Below are positions 1 to 10,739 of a stretch of 64,000 nt of DNA, piece after piece. The stretch is from Cercis canadensis. Taxonomy: Eukaryota; Streptophyta; Magnoliopsida; Fabales; Fabaceae. The position numbers were made by a program, and so were the translations under genes. Location: positions 124,001-188,000 of the forward strand of contig QAOA01005544.1 of assembly GCA_003255065.1 (NCBI GenBank), in the 5' to 3' direction. How positions within the stretch are numbered: the first letter of the stretch is position 1; every line of letters starts with the position of its first letter. The notes below the pieces were generated by a model. The model was not told where the DNA came from. It was given only the letters and a program-made list of their open reading frames with translations, and searched no databases.

Positions 1-689
1 TTTCTCTATTTATTGAGCAAGGTGCTGCCATGGACAGAACTTTTTTCAACATTCACAAGCCTCCAGCTAGCATGACAGCATTTGACATCATAAGCACATC
101 TGCATTCATCATATTATATGACATTCTGATTGTCCCATTATATGTGAAATTGATGAAAAGAAAACCAAAGCCTCCTAGTGAGCTACAAAGAATTGGAATT
201 GGACTAGTCATTGCAATAGTAGCCTTGATAATTGCAGGCTTTGTTGAGAGGAAAAGGCTGAAATTTGCTGATAACAATGGTAAAGAGATAAGTTCTTTGA
301 GTATATTTTGGCAGACACCACAATATGTGCTTGTAGGAATATCTGAAGCTTTTGTTATTGTGGCACAAATGGAGTTCTTTGCATCACAAACACCATATGG
401 ATTGAAGAGCTTGGGAATGGGGTTGTCCATGTCTTCATCTGCACTTGGTAGCTATGTTGCTTCCTTTGTTTTGACAGTGGTGGTGAAAATCACAGCAAGC
501 CATCGAAAACCCGGTTGGGTTCCGCCAAATCTAAATGATGGTCATTTAGACAGGTTTTTCTTTTTGTCTGCATCTTTGACAGCCATTAACTTCATACTGT
601 ATGTTGTAATGGCAAAAAGATACAAGGGTATAGCTTTGGAGAAGAGAGAAGAGACAAGCAAAGTGGAAATTACTTTGACCTCTGAGTAG
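1..689 (+). CDS. NPF (NRT1/PTR) family transporter, subfamily 7-like, C-terminal exon (partial)
   Basis: The open frame enters at the window edge and runs to TAG at 687-689, so this is the last exon of a larger gene; the ATG at 30 is internal, because the preceding codons read FIEQGAAM, a normal inter-helix motif of plant NPF proteins. The visible 228 or so residues hold the second-half membrane helices, the PPASM motif, the SIFWQTPQY segment and the GHLDRFF motif near the end. NPF proteins are proton-coupled nitrate, potassium, peptide or hormone transporters of about 550-600 residues. The wording of these motifs is closest, from memory, to subfamily 7 (NRT1.5/NRT1.8 group), which moves nitrate or potassium at the plasma membrane around the xylem. 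Substrate cannot be told from this half. No break is visible. Confidence 0.85.
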   Translation, partial: SLFIEQGAAMDRTFFNIHKPPASMTAFDIISTSAFIILYDILIVPLYVKLMKRKPKPPSELQRIGIGLVIAIVALIIAGFVERKRLKFADNNGKEISSLSIFWQTPQYVLVGISEAFVIVAQMEFFASQTPYGLKSLGMGLSMSSSALGSYVASFVLTVVVKITASHRKPGWVPPNLNDGHLDRFFFLSASLTAINFILYVVMAKRYKGIALEKREETSKVEITLTSE

Positions 690-1246
690 TTTAGGAAGCC
701 TTTTCTGCAGGTTGCTGGTAGAATTTTAGATAGTGAAGTGACAAGCATATCTGCATAGGAAACATATAAGCTAATATGTAATGTACCTAGGAACTTTAGC
801 TAATATGTGATGCTCTTCAGTATAAAATCTCATTATAAAATCTTTTTTTTGGTTTTCCATCGGTGTCCGGGCTTCGCCTGACTAATCCGATTTCGAGCCG
901 AAAGGACCACTAACTTATCAAGAACTTGACATGTACTAAAATGGAAACATGGTTGAAGCAATTATTTATATATTATGTTAATATTAGTATAATTTGAACT
1001 TATGATTACATCACGAGTCATTATTTAATTCTCTCTTTAGTTTCTTGAGATCAGCGTATGTGTTCAATTAAAGGATATCTTTAGACAAATTTCAAATATT
1101 TTAGTGCTTGTTTTTTGGAGATCAGAGTATGGTTGAAGAGGCTGGGGATGATGGCCTAATTTGGCGTTTTCAAACCTATCAAATAGATGAAATATCTCAA
1201 AATAAAACATTTCTTGATTACTTCTCCTACTGCACTGCATTTTTAT
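690..1246. other. 3' flank of the NPF gene; contains a short dispersed-repeat fragment near 853-915
   Basis: AT-rich DNA after the transporter stop, probably its 3' UTR followed by intergenic sequence. A GC-richer island around 853-915 (GGTGTCCGGGCTTCGCC, then GACTAATCCG) resembles a short repeat scattered through many plant genomes, often as pieces of tRNA-derived SINEs. I recognise only this core, with no A box, tail or target-site duplication, so the family is left open. No gene is seen. Confidence 0.35.
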
Positions 1247-1535
1247 TTTTATTTTCCTAACAAAAGAGGAACTGAAGAGAAGCTCTTTCTTCCAGGCCAA
1301 CTGAGTAAAACAATATATCAGACATAAAATAAACTGGAAAATATCCCAACACTGAAGATGTAACAATCTGTTTTTAACATGTTAGCAAAACTAACATGTA
1401 AAATGCCATAATTATTTTCACCGATACTTTAGTGATGCTGAATAAAAAATCTATGCCACTCTGAAAATTTAGCCTTCCAGGAGAGCATAAAGGAATGGGA
1501 GTGGAATTGAACCAAGTTAAAACACAGAGGTTTTA

Positions 1536-4317
1536 TCATTTTGACATCTTTCCAGTCAGTTCTCTCACTAGCTTAGCAGCAACCATGGCAGTCATTCCAT
1601 CAACAGTGTCACGTTGCGGGTTGAATTCGACAACGTCTGCAGCAACAACATCACCCTGGAGATTGTGCAGAATGTTGAGAACATCACGGAAAGAAAGACC
1701 TCCTGGTTCTAAGTGAGACACTCCAGGAGCAAAGGCAGGATCTAGACAATCCACATCAATTGAGATATATACACCTTTTACACCTTCGCCTAGTTTCTGC
1801 AAAAGGAAATAACTAAGGTTTACAATACAAAGAACCACCAAATTGCAAAGAACAAATGTAATCTTTCTTAACTTCCAGCTGGTATAAGACTGAAATCATT
1901 ATCCTTTACTAAATTTTGAGCTCAGTGAAAACTAAGTTTCATCCACCGCATGATGGAAATATTCAAAAATATCAAAATAAACCATGTGCAAAAACATAGA
2001 TTTTGGTCCAAAGGTATTCTTAGCCATATCCCCAAAAATCAAGCAAGTAGTATACATGCATACAATATCAATATGTGATAGGTTCCTGAAAGTGCATGCT
2101 TGACAGATAGTCACAGTCCTATGGAACAATGCGATATAGATTAGTATATAATATTTTCACAGAGAGAGAGAGAGAGAGAGACCAGGTTTTCTAAGAGGTG
2201 CCGATCTCTTGAAAATGTTCGCATTTCATATTGCTCTACTCCAAATCTTTTACCTTGTTCACGCCCTTCACTTGTTATTGATCTTATACCAACCTGAAAC
2301 AGACAAGTTGATTAAATACATTAAGATTCATACCATTAGCACAAATTGAAACATTTATAGCTGTGAAACAACAGTCAACTCCTGAGAAAGAGAAATCACA
2401 TACAATACAATAGTGAAGGACATGCATCAATTTAGTTATCAAAGGAAATTTTATTGAAATTTTTCTGGTGAAGATGACCAAGTGAAGAAAATGGAGCTAA
2501 TAAAAGCATAAATCTACCACTTAACCTTTTGTTGAATTCTCCCTGTTCTGCAGTTAAGTAAGAACTTAGCATTTCCACAATGACATGATTTTTCAACTTA
2601 TGGAAAGTGCAGAGTCATATTGAGAGGCTGGTTGAATAAAAAATAATTAACTTTTAAAACAAACACCTGCTTTATAACAGTTGGTTTCATGAGGAGTTCA
2701 ACTCACAGAACTCGACCTTATTGTTGGATGAACTATGCATCATCTTAATTATTGTAGACCATACAACAAGAAAAACTCAAAATGATACAAATGAAGGTGA
2801 AAACATCTCATGTTGGACAAAATGGGCATTGAACTAAATATGTAGAAGAAACATCATGAGAATGTATTCTTGGTTGTTTTCTCTCTGTAGCTCCCTCAAT
2901 CTCCATAAATGACCTTTCATACTAAATATTGAAGTTATTTTTGAATTAAAAAGAGCGTGATTAAACTGTCTCTCAAATATAAGAGCTTAAAACATATTAA
3001 GGATTAACAATTACCTGCAAGAGTCTCCGAGCATAGCCACCCTCCATTATTCGGGCAAAAGAAGATGCATGTGAATACTTGTTTCCTTCAAAGGAATGAT
3101 AAATATCAGGATGTGCATCCAAATGAAGAATATCAACCCGTCCTCCAAGCTTCTCAGAGACAGCTCTAACAACGGGAAAAGATATTGAGTGATCACCACC
3201 TAAAACTAAGGGACGTAATGGATCCTGGAAGAATGTGTACACCATGAGAATTTAATTATATCTGGTTCAAAAAGAAAGGTAGCAGAAAGGTATGAAAACA
3301 GGTAATAATAGATTTGATGCTACACCATCTAGCAGAAGCTAGCAGAATGATGGTTTACCTCCTCCATCACTAGCTTGACAGATTCACTAATGACATTCAT
3401 CAATCTGTCATCATCTACACCACAGTCTCGAATTTCTTGGACGGGGACATCACCAACATCAGTCAGCACCCGTGGGTCATGTAATTCCTTTCCTACAATG
3501 CCAGAATCAAGTTACTATAAGTTTTTGTATATTGTCATACCAAATTACAACCCCAGCATGAAGTGAAGGCACTCAGATGTAACATTTCAAACTGGTCAGC
3601 CAAATCCAATTACAATATTGATTGTCATTCTTGCACCATTATGAGTTTCACTGAAGGAGAATAAAGCATGTTTACAATCACAGATTCCAAAGAAGGTAAG
3701 AGGTTCAGATTTCTTAATCTTTCCACTACCAAGATTTGGTGCTGTGAGGGAATTACCATTTTAAAAAACTGAGTTTATAATGCATAATTTAGATTCTAGT
3801 AAAAACAAATCTGGATGAGTTCAACTACTAGTCCTAAGGCAAACCATTTTAATTACCTTCTTCAGTTGATGAGTTAGTGCTACCACACCAAATGGCCTCT
3901 CTAATGCGCGGAGGTGCAAATGCAGGGCCCTGAAGGAATGATGAATTATGTCCGAGAGGAACTCCAAGAAGAGATGGACATGCCACAGCACCTCCTAAAG
4001 CACGCACAAGTTCTCCCTAGGAAAAAGCAAATTCTAGATTATTTTGTCTCCTTGGAAATGTTGTAGTCGAGATCACCCATACAAGGTTTAATAATGGGAG
4101 GAAGGGGAATAACATAAAAAAAGAAGAAACTTCATTCAAACAAAGTGAAAGCATCCAAAAGAAAATGAGGACATACCTTAAGTTTTGCTCTTTCACGAAT
4201 AAGTGTAAGTGAAGCATCTATCACTCGATTCTGGCCCTTCTCTAGCAAATCAGCAGGTACATTTGCAGCATTTAGTTTCTGAAAGTAATGAATGCCTTTG
4301 CGTGCTATAGTTGACAT
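1536..4317 (-). CDS. Arginase, left copy (6 exons, 338 aa)
   Basis: Exons by descending coordinate: 4317-4177, 4016-3857, 3492-3359, 3224-3015, 2293-2183, 1796-1536; all GT-AG, phases close, 339 codons including stop. Arginase hydrolyses arginine to ornithine and urea; plant enzymes are mitochondrial, and the N-terminus (MSTIARKG) matches plant arginases. I chose the ATG at 4317 over the in-frame one 18 bases upstream because known plant proteins start there. The Mn ligands are in place: H157 in GGDHSI, D181/H183/D185 in DAHPD, D266 and D268 in SIDVDCLDP. Residue 174 is Arg (GGRVD), where the right copy and Arabidopsis arginase, as I recall it, have Pro. The exon 5 donor abuts a CT microsatellite. 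No promoter lies within this copy because it is cut at the N at 4428. It may be an allelic duplicate of the right copy. Confidence 0.9.
2161..2182. repeat. (GA)n microsatellite directly after the arginase exon 5 splice donor
   Basis: On the minus strand the donor reads CTG|GTCTCT and runs into a CT tract, so the tract supplies the bases normally filled by the GTRAGT consensus. The second copy has the same arrangement at 5343-5362 with a slightly different flank and tract length. The splice site is inferred from homology with plant arginases and from phase closure. Confidence 0.8.
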
Positions 4318-4427
4318 TTCTGTGTTATAAAACACAAAGTTAACATTTTATAACCAGAACTCAATACCATTCTGTGTCAGATTCATTTACATTACAACTC
4401 AGTGAATTTGATCTTTAATGTGAACAA

Positions 4428-4428
4428 N
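4428..4428. other. Single-N assembly join between the two arginase copies
   Basis: One ambiguous base separates the truncated right end of copy 1 from the abrupt left end of copy 2. Five other single Ns in the window (15498, 19258, 30976, 44269, 54526) also lie exactly between direct repeats. Confidence 0.9.
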
Positions 4429-7400
4429 TTTTATTTTCCTAACAAAAGAGGAACTGAAGAGAAGCTCTTTCTTCCAGGCCAACTGAGTAAAACAATATAT
4501 CAGACATAAAATAAACTGGAAAATATCCCAACACTGAAGATGTAACAATCTGTTTTTAACGTGTTAGCAAAACTAACATGTAAAATGCCATAATTATTTT
4601 CACCGATGCTTTAGTGATGCTGAATAAAAAATCTATGCCACTCTGAAAATTTAGCCTTCCAGGAGAGCATAAAGGAATGGGAGTGGAATTGAACCAAGTT
4701 AAAACACAGAGGTTTTATCATTTTGACATCTTTCCAGTCAGTTCTCTCACTAGCTTAGCAGCAACCATGGCAGTCATTCCATCAACAGTGTCACGTTGCG
4801 GGTTGAATTCGACAACGTCTGCAGCAACAACATCACCCTGGAGATTGTGCAGAATGTTGAGAACATCACGGAAAGAAAGACCTCCTGGTTCTAAGTGAGA
4901 CACTCCAGGAGCAAAGGCAGGATCTAGACAATCCACATCAATTGAGATATATACACCTTTTACACCTTCGCCTAGTTTCTGCAAAAGGAAATAACCAAGG
5001 TTTACAATACAAAGAACCACCAAATTGCAAAGAACAAATGTAATCTTTCTTAACTTCCAGATGGTACAAGACTGAAATCATTATCCTCTACTAAATTTTG
5101 AGCTCAGTGAAAACTAAGTTTCATCCACCGCATGATGGAAATATTCAAAAATATCAAAATAAACCATGTGCAAAGAGATAGATTTTGGTCCAAAGGTATT
5201 CTTAGCCATATCCCCAAAAATCAAGCAAGTAGTATACATGCATACAATATCAATATGTGATAGGTTCCTGAAAGTGCATGCTTGACAGATAGTCACAGTC
5301 CTATGGAACAATGCGATATAGATTAGTATATAATATTTACACAGAGAGAGAGAGAGAGAGACCAGGTTTTCTAAGAGGTGCCGATCTCTTGAAAATGTTC
5401 GCATTTCATATTGCTCTACTCCAAATCTTTTGCCTTGTTCACGCCCTTCACTTGTTATTGATCTTATACCAACCTGAAACAGACAAGTTGATTAAATACA
5501 TTAAGATTCATACCATTAGCACAAATTGAAACATTTATAGCTGTCAAACAACAGTCAACTCCTGAGAAAGAGAAATCACATAAAATACAATAGTGAAGGA
5601 CATGCATCAATTTAGTTATCAAAGGAAATTTTATTGAAATTTTTCTGGTGAAGATGACCAAGTGAAGAAAATGAAGCTAATAAAAGCATATTCTCCCTGT
5701 TCTGCAGTTAAGTAAGAACTTAGCATTTCCGAAATGACATGATTTTTTCAACTTATGGAAAGTGCAGAATCATATTGAGAGGCTGGTTGAATAAAAAATA
5801 ATTAACTTTTAAAACAAACACCTGCTTTATAATAGTTGGTTTCACGAGGAGTTCAACTCACAGAACTCGACCTTATTGTTGGATGAACTATGCATCATCT
5901 TAATTATTGCAGACCATACTACAAGAAAAACTCAAAATGATACAAATGAAGATGAAAACATCTCATGTTGGACAAAATGGGCATTGTACTAAATATGTAG
6001 AAGAAACATCATGAGAATGTATTCTTGGTTGTTTTCTCTCTGTAGCTCCCTCAATCTCCATAAATGACCTTTCATACTAAATATTGAAGTTATTTTTGAA
6101 TTAAAAAGAGCGTGATTAAACTGTCTCTCAAATATAAGAGCTTAAAACATATTAAGGATTAACAATTACCTGCAAGAGTCTCCGAGCATAGCCACCCTCC
6201 ATTATTCGGGCAAAAGAAGATGCATGTGAATACTTGTTTCCTTCAAAGGAATGATAAATATCAGGATGTGCATCCAAATGAAGAATATCAACCGGTCCTC
6301 CAAGCTTCTCAGAGACAGCTCTAACAACGGGAAAAGATATTGAGTGATCACCACCTAAAACTAAGGGACGTAATGGATCCTGGAAGAATGTGTACACCAT
6401 GAGAATTTAATTATATCTGGTTCAAAAAGAAAGGTAGCAGAAAGGTATGAAAACAGGTAATAATAGATTTGATGCTACACCATCTAGCAGAAGCTAGCAG
6501 AATGATGGTTTACCTCCTCCATCACTAGCTTGACAGATTCACTAATGACATTCATCAATCTGTCATCATCTACACCACAGTCTCGAATTTCTTGGACGGG
6601 GACATCACCAACATCAGTCAGCACCCGTGGGTCATGTAATTCCTTTCCTACAATGCCAGAATCAAGTTACTGTAAGTTTTTGTATATTGTCATACCAAAT
6701 TACAACCCCAGCATGAAGTGAAGGCACTCAGATGTAACATTTCAAACCAGTCAGCCAGATCCAATTACAATATTGATTGTCATTCTTGCACCATTATGAG
6801 TTTCACTGAAGGAGAATAAAGCATGTTTACAATCACAGATTCCAAAGAAGGTAAGAGGTTCAGATTTCTTAATCTTTCTACTACCAAGATTTGGTGCTGT
6901 GAGGGAATTACCATTTTAAAAAACTGAGTGTATAATGCATAATTTAGACTCTAGTAAAAACAAATCTGGATGAGTTCAACTACTAGTCCTAAGTCAAACC
7001 ATTTTAATTACCTTCTTCAGTTGATGAGTTAGTGCTACCACACCAAATGGCCTCTCTAATGCGCGGAGGTGCAAATGCAGGGCCCTGAAGGAATGATGAA
7101 TTATGTCCGAGAGGAACTCCAAGAAGAGATGGACATGCCACAGCACCTCCTAAAGCACGCACAAGTTCTCCCTAGGAAAAAGCAAATTCTAGATTATTTT
7201 GTCTCCTTGGAAATGTTGTAGTCGAGATCACCCATACAAGGTTTAATAATGGGAGGAAGGGGAATAACATAAAAAAAGAAGAAACTTCATTCAAACAAAG
7301 TGAAAGCATCCAAAAGAAAATGAGGACATACCTTAAGTTTTGCTCTTTCACGAATAAGTGTAAGTGAAGCATCTATCACTCGATTCTGGCCCTTCTCTAG

Positions 7401-7582
7401 CAAATCAGCAGGTACATTTGCAGCATTTAGTTTCTGAAAGTAATGAATGCCTTTGCGTGCTATAGTTGACATTTCTGTGTTATAAAACACAAAGTTAACA
7501 TTTTATAACCAGAACTCAATACCATTCTGTGTCAGATTCATTTACATTACAACTCAGTGAATTTGATCTTTAATGTGAACAA
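4429..7582. repeat. Direct repeat copy 2 of the arginase segment
   Basis: Matches 1247-4427 through exons and introns. Differences include single-base changes, a 26-base deletion in the intron near 5690 relative to copy 1, and microsatellite length. This allelic-scale divergence fits either two haplotypes or a very recent tandem duplication. Only this copy continues into a promoter. Confidence 0.95.
4718..7472 (-). CDS. Arginase, right copy with promoter (6 exons, 338 aa)
   Basis: Exons by descending coordinate: 7472-7332, 7171-7012, 6647-6514, 6379-6170, 5473-5363, 4978-4718. Splice sites and phases match the left copy, and the product has the same length. All six metal-binding residues (H157, D181, H183, D185, D266, D268) are present, and residue 174 is the expected Pro. 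It converts arginine to ornithine plus urea in mitochondria, feeding nitrogen remobilisation and proline or polyamine synthesis. A probable intron in the 5' leader ends two bases before the ATG (acceptor ACACAG at about 7475-7480). The leader exon and TATA box lie at 8.15-8.27 kb, so this copy has a complete gene structure. It resembles ARGAH1/ARGAH2; orthology to one of these is not resolved. Confidence 0.93.
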
Positions 7583-8235
7583 ACAGTTATTTGTATAAAA
7601 TTTAACATAGCAGACCCCAAAAGAATTGCATTTGAATAATTTCCTAAGTGCTTGCATCTCCTAAACTGTGAATAGAGTATTTTGCACTAATCCCACATTG
7701 AAAATCTTATATCCAAACTTTTTATCAATCAAATTTTAAACTTTCCCTCATAATGACTGATTCATTCTGGGCTGTGCCAAAACCCAACTCAAGACCCACC
7801 AAACAAAACAGAGTGATTTATTTGTCTTTAGTTCTTTTTCTGTCCCTAACTTTGAAATTTTATAACTTTTAACTACTTTACATAAACCTTTTATCACTTT
7901 ATTTATAAGTAAAATGGGAAAATTGAAATTTAGACCATGTCAGATAATCCTGTCAAGTATGAAAATTATTCTCCGAAAAAACAGAGATCTCCAAGTAAAC
8001 CCAAAAAAATAAAAAAATTGAAGAAAACCCAGATAGATGATTACTCAAAGCTTCAAACTTTAAACTACAGACCACTGATTCCACCTGATTTTTCAGTACC
8101 CAAACAGAAACAATTCAGGGAAATAAGCAAGTGCCAAAACCATGCGTACCTTACAAACTTGGAAGAGACTAGAAGAAGCTCAGAGTGAGTGAATTGAAAA
8201 CGGAAGTGACTGGTTCGAATGAGAGTAGAGAGAGA
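7475..8235 (-). promoter_or_regulatory. Arginase 5' leader exon and leader intron (predicted)
   Basis: On the minus strand a pyrimidine-rich leader near 8152-8235 ends in TTTGTAAG|GTACGC, a good splice donor. The matching acceptor would be the ACACAG just before the ATG at 7472. This is an inference from splice signals and the TATA box at the right distance. The 83-codon open frame on the plus strand (7937-8188) overlaps it and is probably chance. Confidence 0.5.
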
Positions 8236-8257
8236 GAATAGTTGGAGATTTGGTGCT

Positions 8258-8267
8258 AATTATATAG
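8258..8267 (-). promoter_or_regulatory. TATA box of arginase
   Basis: Reads CTATATAATT on the minus strand, about 30 bases before a CT-rich leader typical of plant transcription starts. It faces the arginase gene and lies about 790 bases from its ATG. Confidence 0.55.
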
Positions 8268-8375
8268 AAGGGGATGCATTAGGATTAGATAGTTTAATGA
8301 AAAGAAATGAAACGAATTAAAAAAGTGGATGAAGAATGGGACAGTGATTTGGGTGAAGGGAATGATGAGAACGAC

Positions 8376-8523
8376 GACGTCATGGTGATTTGGTGAGTCA
8401 CTCAAGGACCAAATTGATTAACAAATCCCAAAACGAGGAACACTGACGTCAGAGGTTTATGCTGATTTGCGTGGTAAATTGGGCCAACCGGGAATCACGC
8501 ATTTCTATACTAATGTAACGTCA
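8376..8523. promoter_or_regulatory. Cluster of TGACG/ACGTCA and TGAGTCA motifs upstream of arginase
   Basis: GACGTCA at 8376-8382, TGAGTCA at 8394-8400, the palindrome TGACGTCA at 8444-8451 and ACGTCA at 8518-8523 all lie 110-265 bases upstream of the TATA box. TGACG cores bind TGA-class bZIP factors in salicylate, jasmonate and stress responses; TGAGTCA is a GCN4-like bZIP site. Seen: the motifs and their spacing. Inferred: that they control arginase. Confidence 0.5.
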
Positions 8524-9278
8524 TCGTAACTTCCACCAATGCTGCTCCTCATCAGCTGTTTGGAATGGAAGGCTCTGTCATCGGCTAAAGTTTCCAGCTT
8601 TCTCTGATTTTTCTCTACAGCTTGTGCCAACAGCATTAGCTATAAATGAACATGCTATGGGGGTGTTTTGCAACTGCATATTAATCCGATTTGTTATTTT
8701 CTAACCAAAAAAATTTATTTTAGAATTAAGTAATTTATTTTTTAGGAAATACACACTAATGTGTTTTATATATTTTAAAATTTATAACATGTTTATAAAG
8801 TTAAATAATGTTCAATTTGATAGATAGCATATACTTTTGTTCTTGAGAACGTTAAAACACGGTGATAACAACATTTTTTTTAGAAAGTACACCATCGGCC
8901 AAGGTCCAAAGATGATAGGACAGTGCCCTGCCCAACTTTCCACGCCCATGGGAAAGTAACTTTGGCTAAAAAATAAAAATGAATTGTCGGGATCTCAAGA
9001 ATGTTTTATGTATCAAACGACAGAATATAGGATTTGACATTGATTACTCGATAAAAATCTTTAGAATCTATGTATCAAAATGTATACACACAGTTTACTT
9101 AGTTGTATGTACTAAGTCAATAACATTCTCCACACACACAAAGGTGGGTTTCACTCAAATTCTTTGATAAAGAGATCTATGCTATGTATAAAGATTTTGA
9201 TTAGTTTAGTCCACTCAAATTGGGTAGGCATCAATGGAGGAATGTTTCATAATGAATGATAATTGCCAATGTTGTAGG

Positions 9279-9443
9279 CAGTGACGGATGCAAAGGAGGG
9301 TCAACAAGGGCACTGGCCCTCTCATGTTTTAATTTTTTATAAATTTTTTTAGAGAAATGTTTAATATTTTCATACATTTATAATTTAGCCCTATCACTTT
9401 TATAATTTGACCCCCCATTAATTTATTTTTAGATTTGTCACTG
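9279..9443. mobile_element. hAT-type MITE (165 bp)
   Basis: The ends are CAGTGACGGAT on the left and, as reverse complement, CAGTGACAAAT on the right. Flanking 8-base words GTTGTAGG (9271-9278) and GTTGCAAG (9444-9451) agree at six of eight positions, as expected of an aged hAT target-site duplication. The interior is AT-rich and non-coding. Confidence 0.65.
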
Positions 9444-9556
9444 GTTGCAAGTAATAATGTATAGAAGTATATAGGTATAACGTGAGTGGGAAAGTGTGTT
9501 TATATTGTTACACTTCAATCTTCTCAGTCCTCAACACCCTCATCTAATGCTAGAAA

Positions 9557-9890
9557 CTACATAAGAGCAGCTCTAGGCAGAGCAACATCCCTCAAGTCTT
9601 CCTGCAGCAGCACCTGCAAGCAATGCGGAGGATCCAAAAGCTAAACAAGATGAAAATCCTTCTCATGGGCTTCCCTAGCTAAAACATCAGCAAATCGATT
9701 GCTTTCTCTAAAGATGTGAGAAATAACTAACTCCTACTCTTGCTGAACCATATCTCTAATCTCTTGAATATGAGGAAAACAAGGATGCAATATGTTATCA
9801 CAGTGAAAAAGGAGATGCAATACTACATTGAGAGTCCGAATCCACCATCATCTATTACTACTTTGGTTTGCTGTACTTCTTCCCTCAACT
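9557..9890 (-). pseudogene. LINE remnant: C-terminal RNase H domain (RVT_3-like), decayed
   Basis: On the minus strand the translation contains IQEIRDMVQQE, then ELVISHIFRESNRFADVLAR and EAHEK, which fits the last part of the RNase H domain at the end of plant L1-type LINE polyproteins (typical pattern HxxREaNrxADxLA). The frame is interrupted by a stop just before ELVISH and another after HLV, and upstream pieces that look like the SDSQ region fall in a different frame. It ends at a TAG at 9557-9559. No endonuclease or reverse transcriptase part is nearby, so this is a 5'-truncated dead copy. A host gene of the same RNase H type is a less likely origin. Confidence 0.6.
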
Positions 9891-9989
9891 AGGTCATTAA
9901 TTCAGGTGCCACTGATGACATGACTAAAACAAGGACAGCCTTTCTTCTTTTCTTCCTTCCTCTAATTTGCTAAGTCTGACTTTAATTTC

Positions 9990-10454
9990 GCAAATTGATT
10001 AAGAAACTATTTATTAAAATGGAGCATTGTATAAACTTTTTATATAAATTGTGTATTTTTTATTATTTTATTTAAGAGACACGAATAAAATGAGTCACAC
10101 TACTTATAAAGTAGTGTGTTGTGATCTATTCTTTTGCATGTATATTAATAATTTAATTAAAACTACTCCAACTTGATAAAAAGTTTTCAAACAAATAAAC
10201 TAAAGGGCAAAATGACAAAAAGAGATATAGTTTTACAAAGTATTTACACAAATAAGATAGTTTACTTTTTACTAATTTATGACAGTTTTGATTAAATTAT
10301 TAATAAGTACGCATAAGAAGATATCATACTATTTTATAAGTAGCGTAACTCATTTTATCCGCATCTCCTAAATAAAATAATAAAAAATATATCATTTTTA
10401 TAAAAAGTTTATACAATGTTCAGTAGATAATTTTTTAAGTTGTAATCAATTTGC
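9990..10454. mobile_element. Foldback MITE (about 465 bp)
   Basis: The left arm beginning GCAAATTGATT (9990) is matched by the inverted right arm ending at 10454. Inner matches include ACATTGTATAAACTTTT, TTTTTATTATTTTATTTA, ACTTATAAA and ATTAATAATTTAAT in the same order on both arms, at roughly 85% by eye. The whole element can fold into one long hairpin. It is non-coding, with no clear target-site duplication, and lies upstream of the nitroreductase gene. Confidence 0.65.
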
Positions 10455-10739
10455 CAAATTCTCCGTCTCTGTGTCTCTCCCTCTTTTTTCACGGTATTAT
10501 CTCAGCTCTCAAAATTCAAATTATATAAATAGAATTCAAAGAACATCTATTTAATTTTTTTTTTTAAATCATCTCTGTCAAACTGAAGAGGGTTTTTTTT
10601 TATAAAAAGAAATTCTCATTCTCTTCGATTTTTTTTTCTCATGCTCTAGAATCTACACCAGGCGTGACGTGGTTCATGGTGACTTGAGGCATGAAGGCAA
10701 GGCGCCAAGCAAAGCACAAAGTCATACCTTAAAAACAAG

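Larger units (their letters stand above)
1247..4427. repeat. Direct repeat copy 1 (about 3.18 kb, whole arginase coding region), ending at the N at 4428
   Basis: This stretch recurs at 4429-7582 with only scattered base changes and a few small indels. Offsets between matching landmarks are 3182 at the left and 3155 at the right. Copy 1 stops at the single N (4428) after TGTGAACAA, whereas copy 2 continues through the same words into new sequence. Copy 2 likewise begins abruptly after the N, whereas copy 1 enters from unique sequence on its left. That is the geometry of two contigs that overlap but were joined end to end. Confidence 0.95.

Noticed and set aside
1495-1716. 73-codon plus-strand open frame inside arginase exon 6 (and its twin at 4677-4898)
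   Set aside because: It is the antisense shadow of the conserved arginase exon.
7937-8188. 83-codon plus-strand open frame
   Set aside because: It lies antisense to the predicted arginase leader and its intron, is low-complexity (Lys/Pro/Ser) and matches no family.
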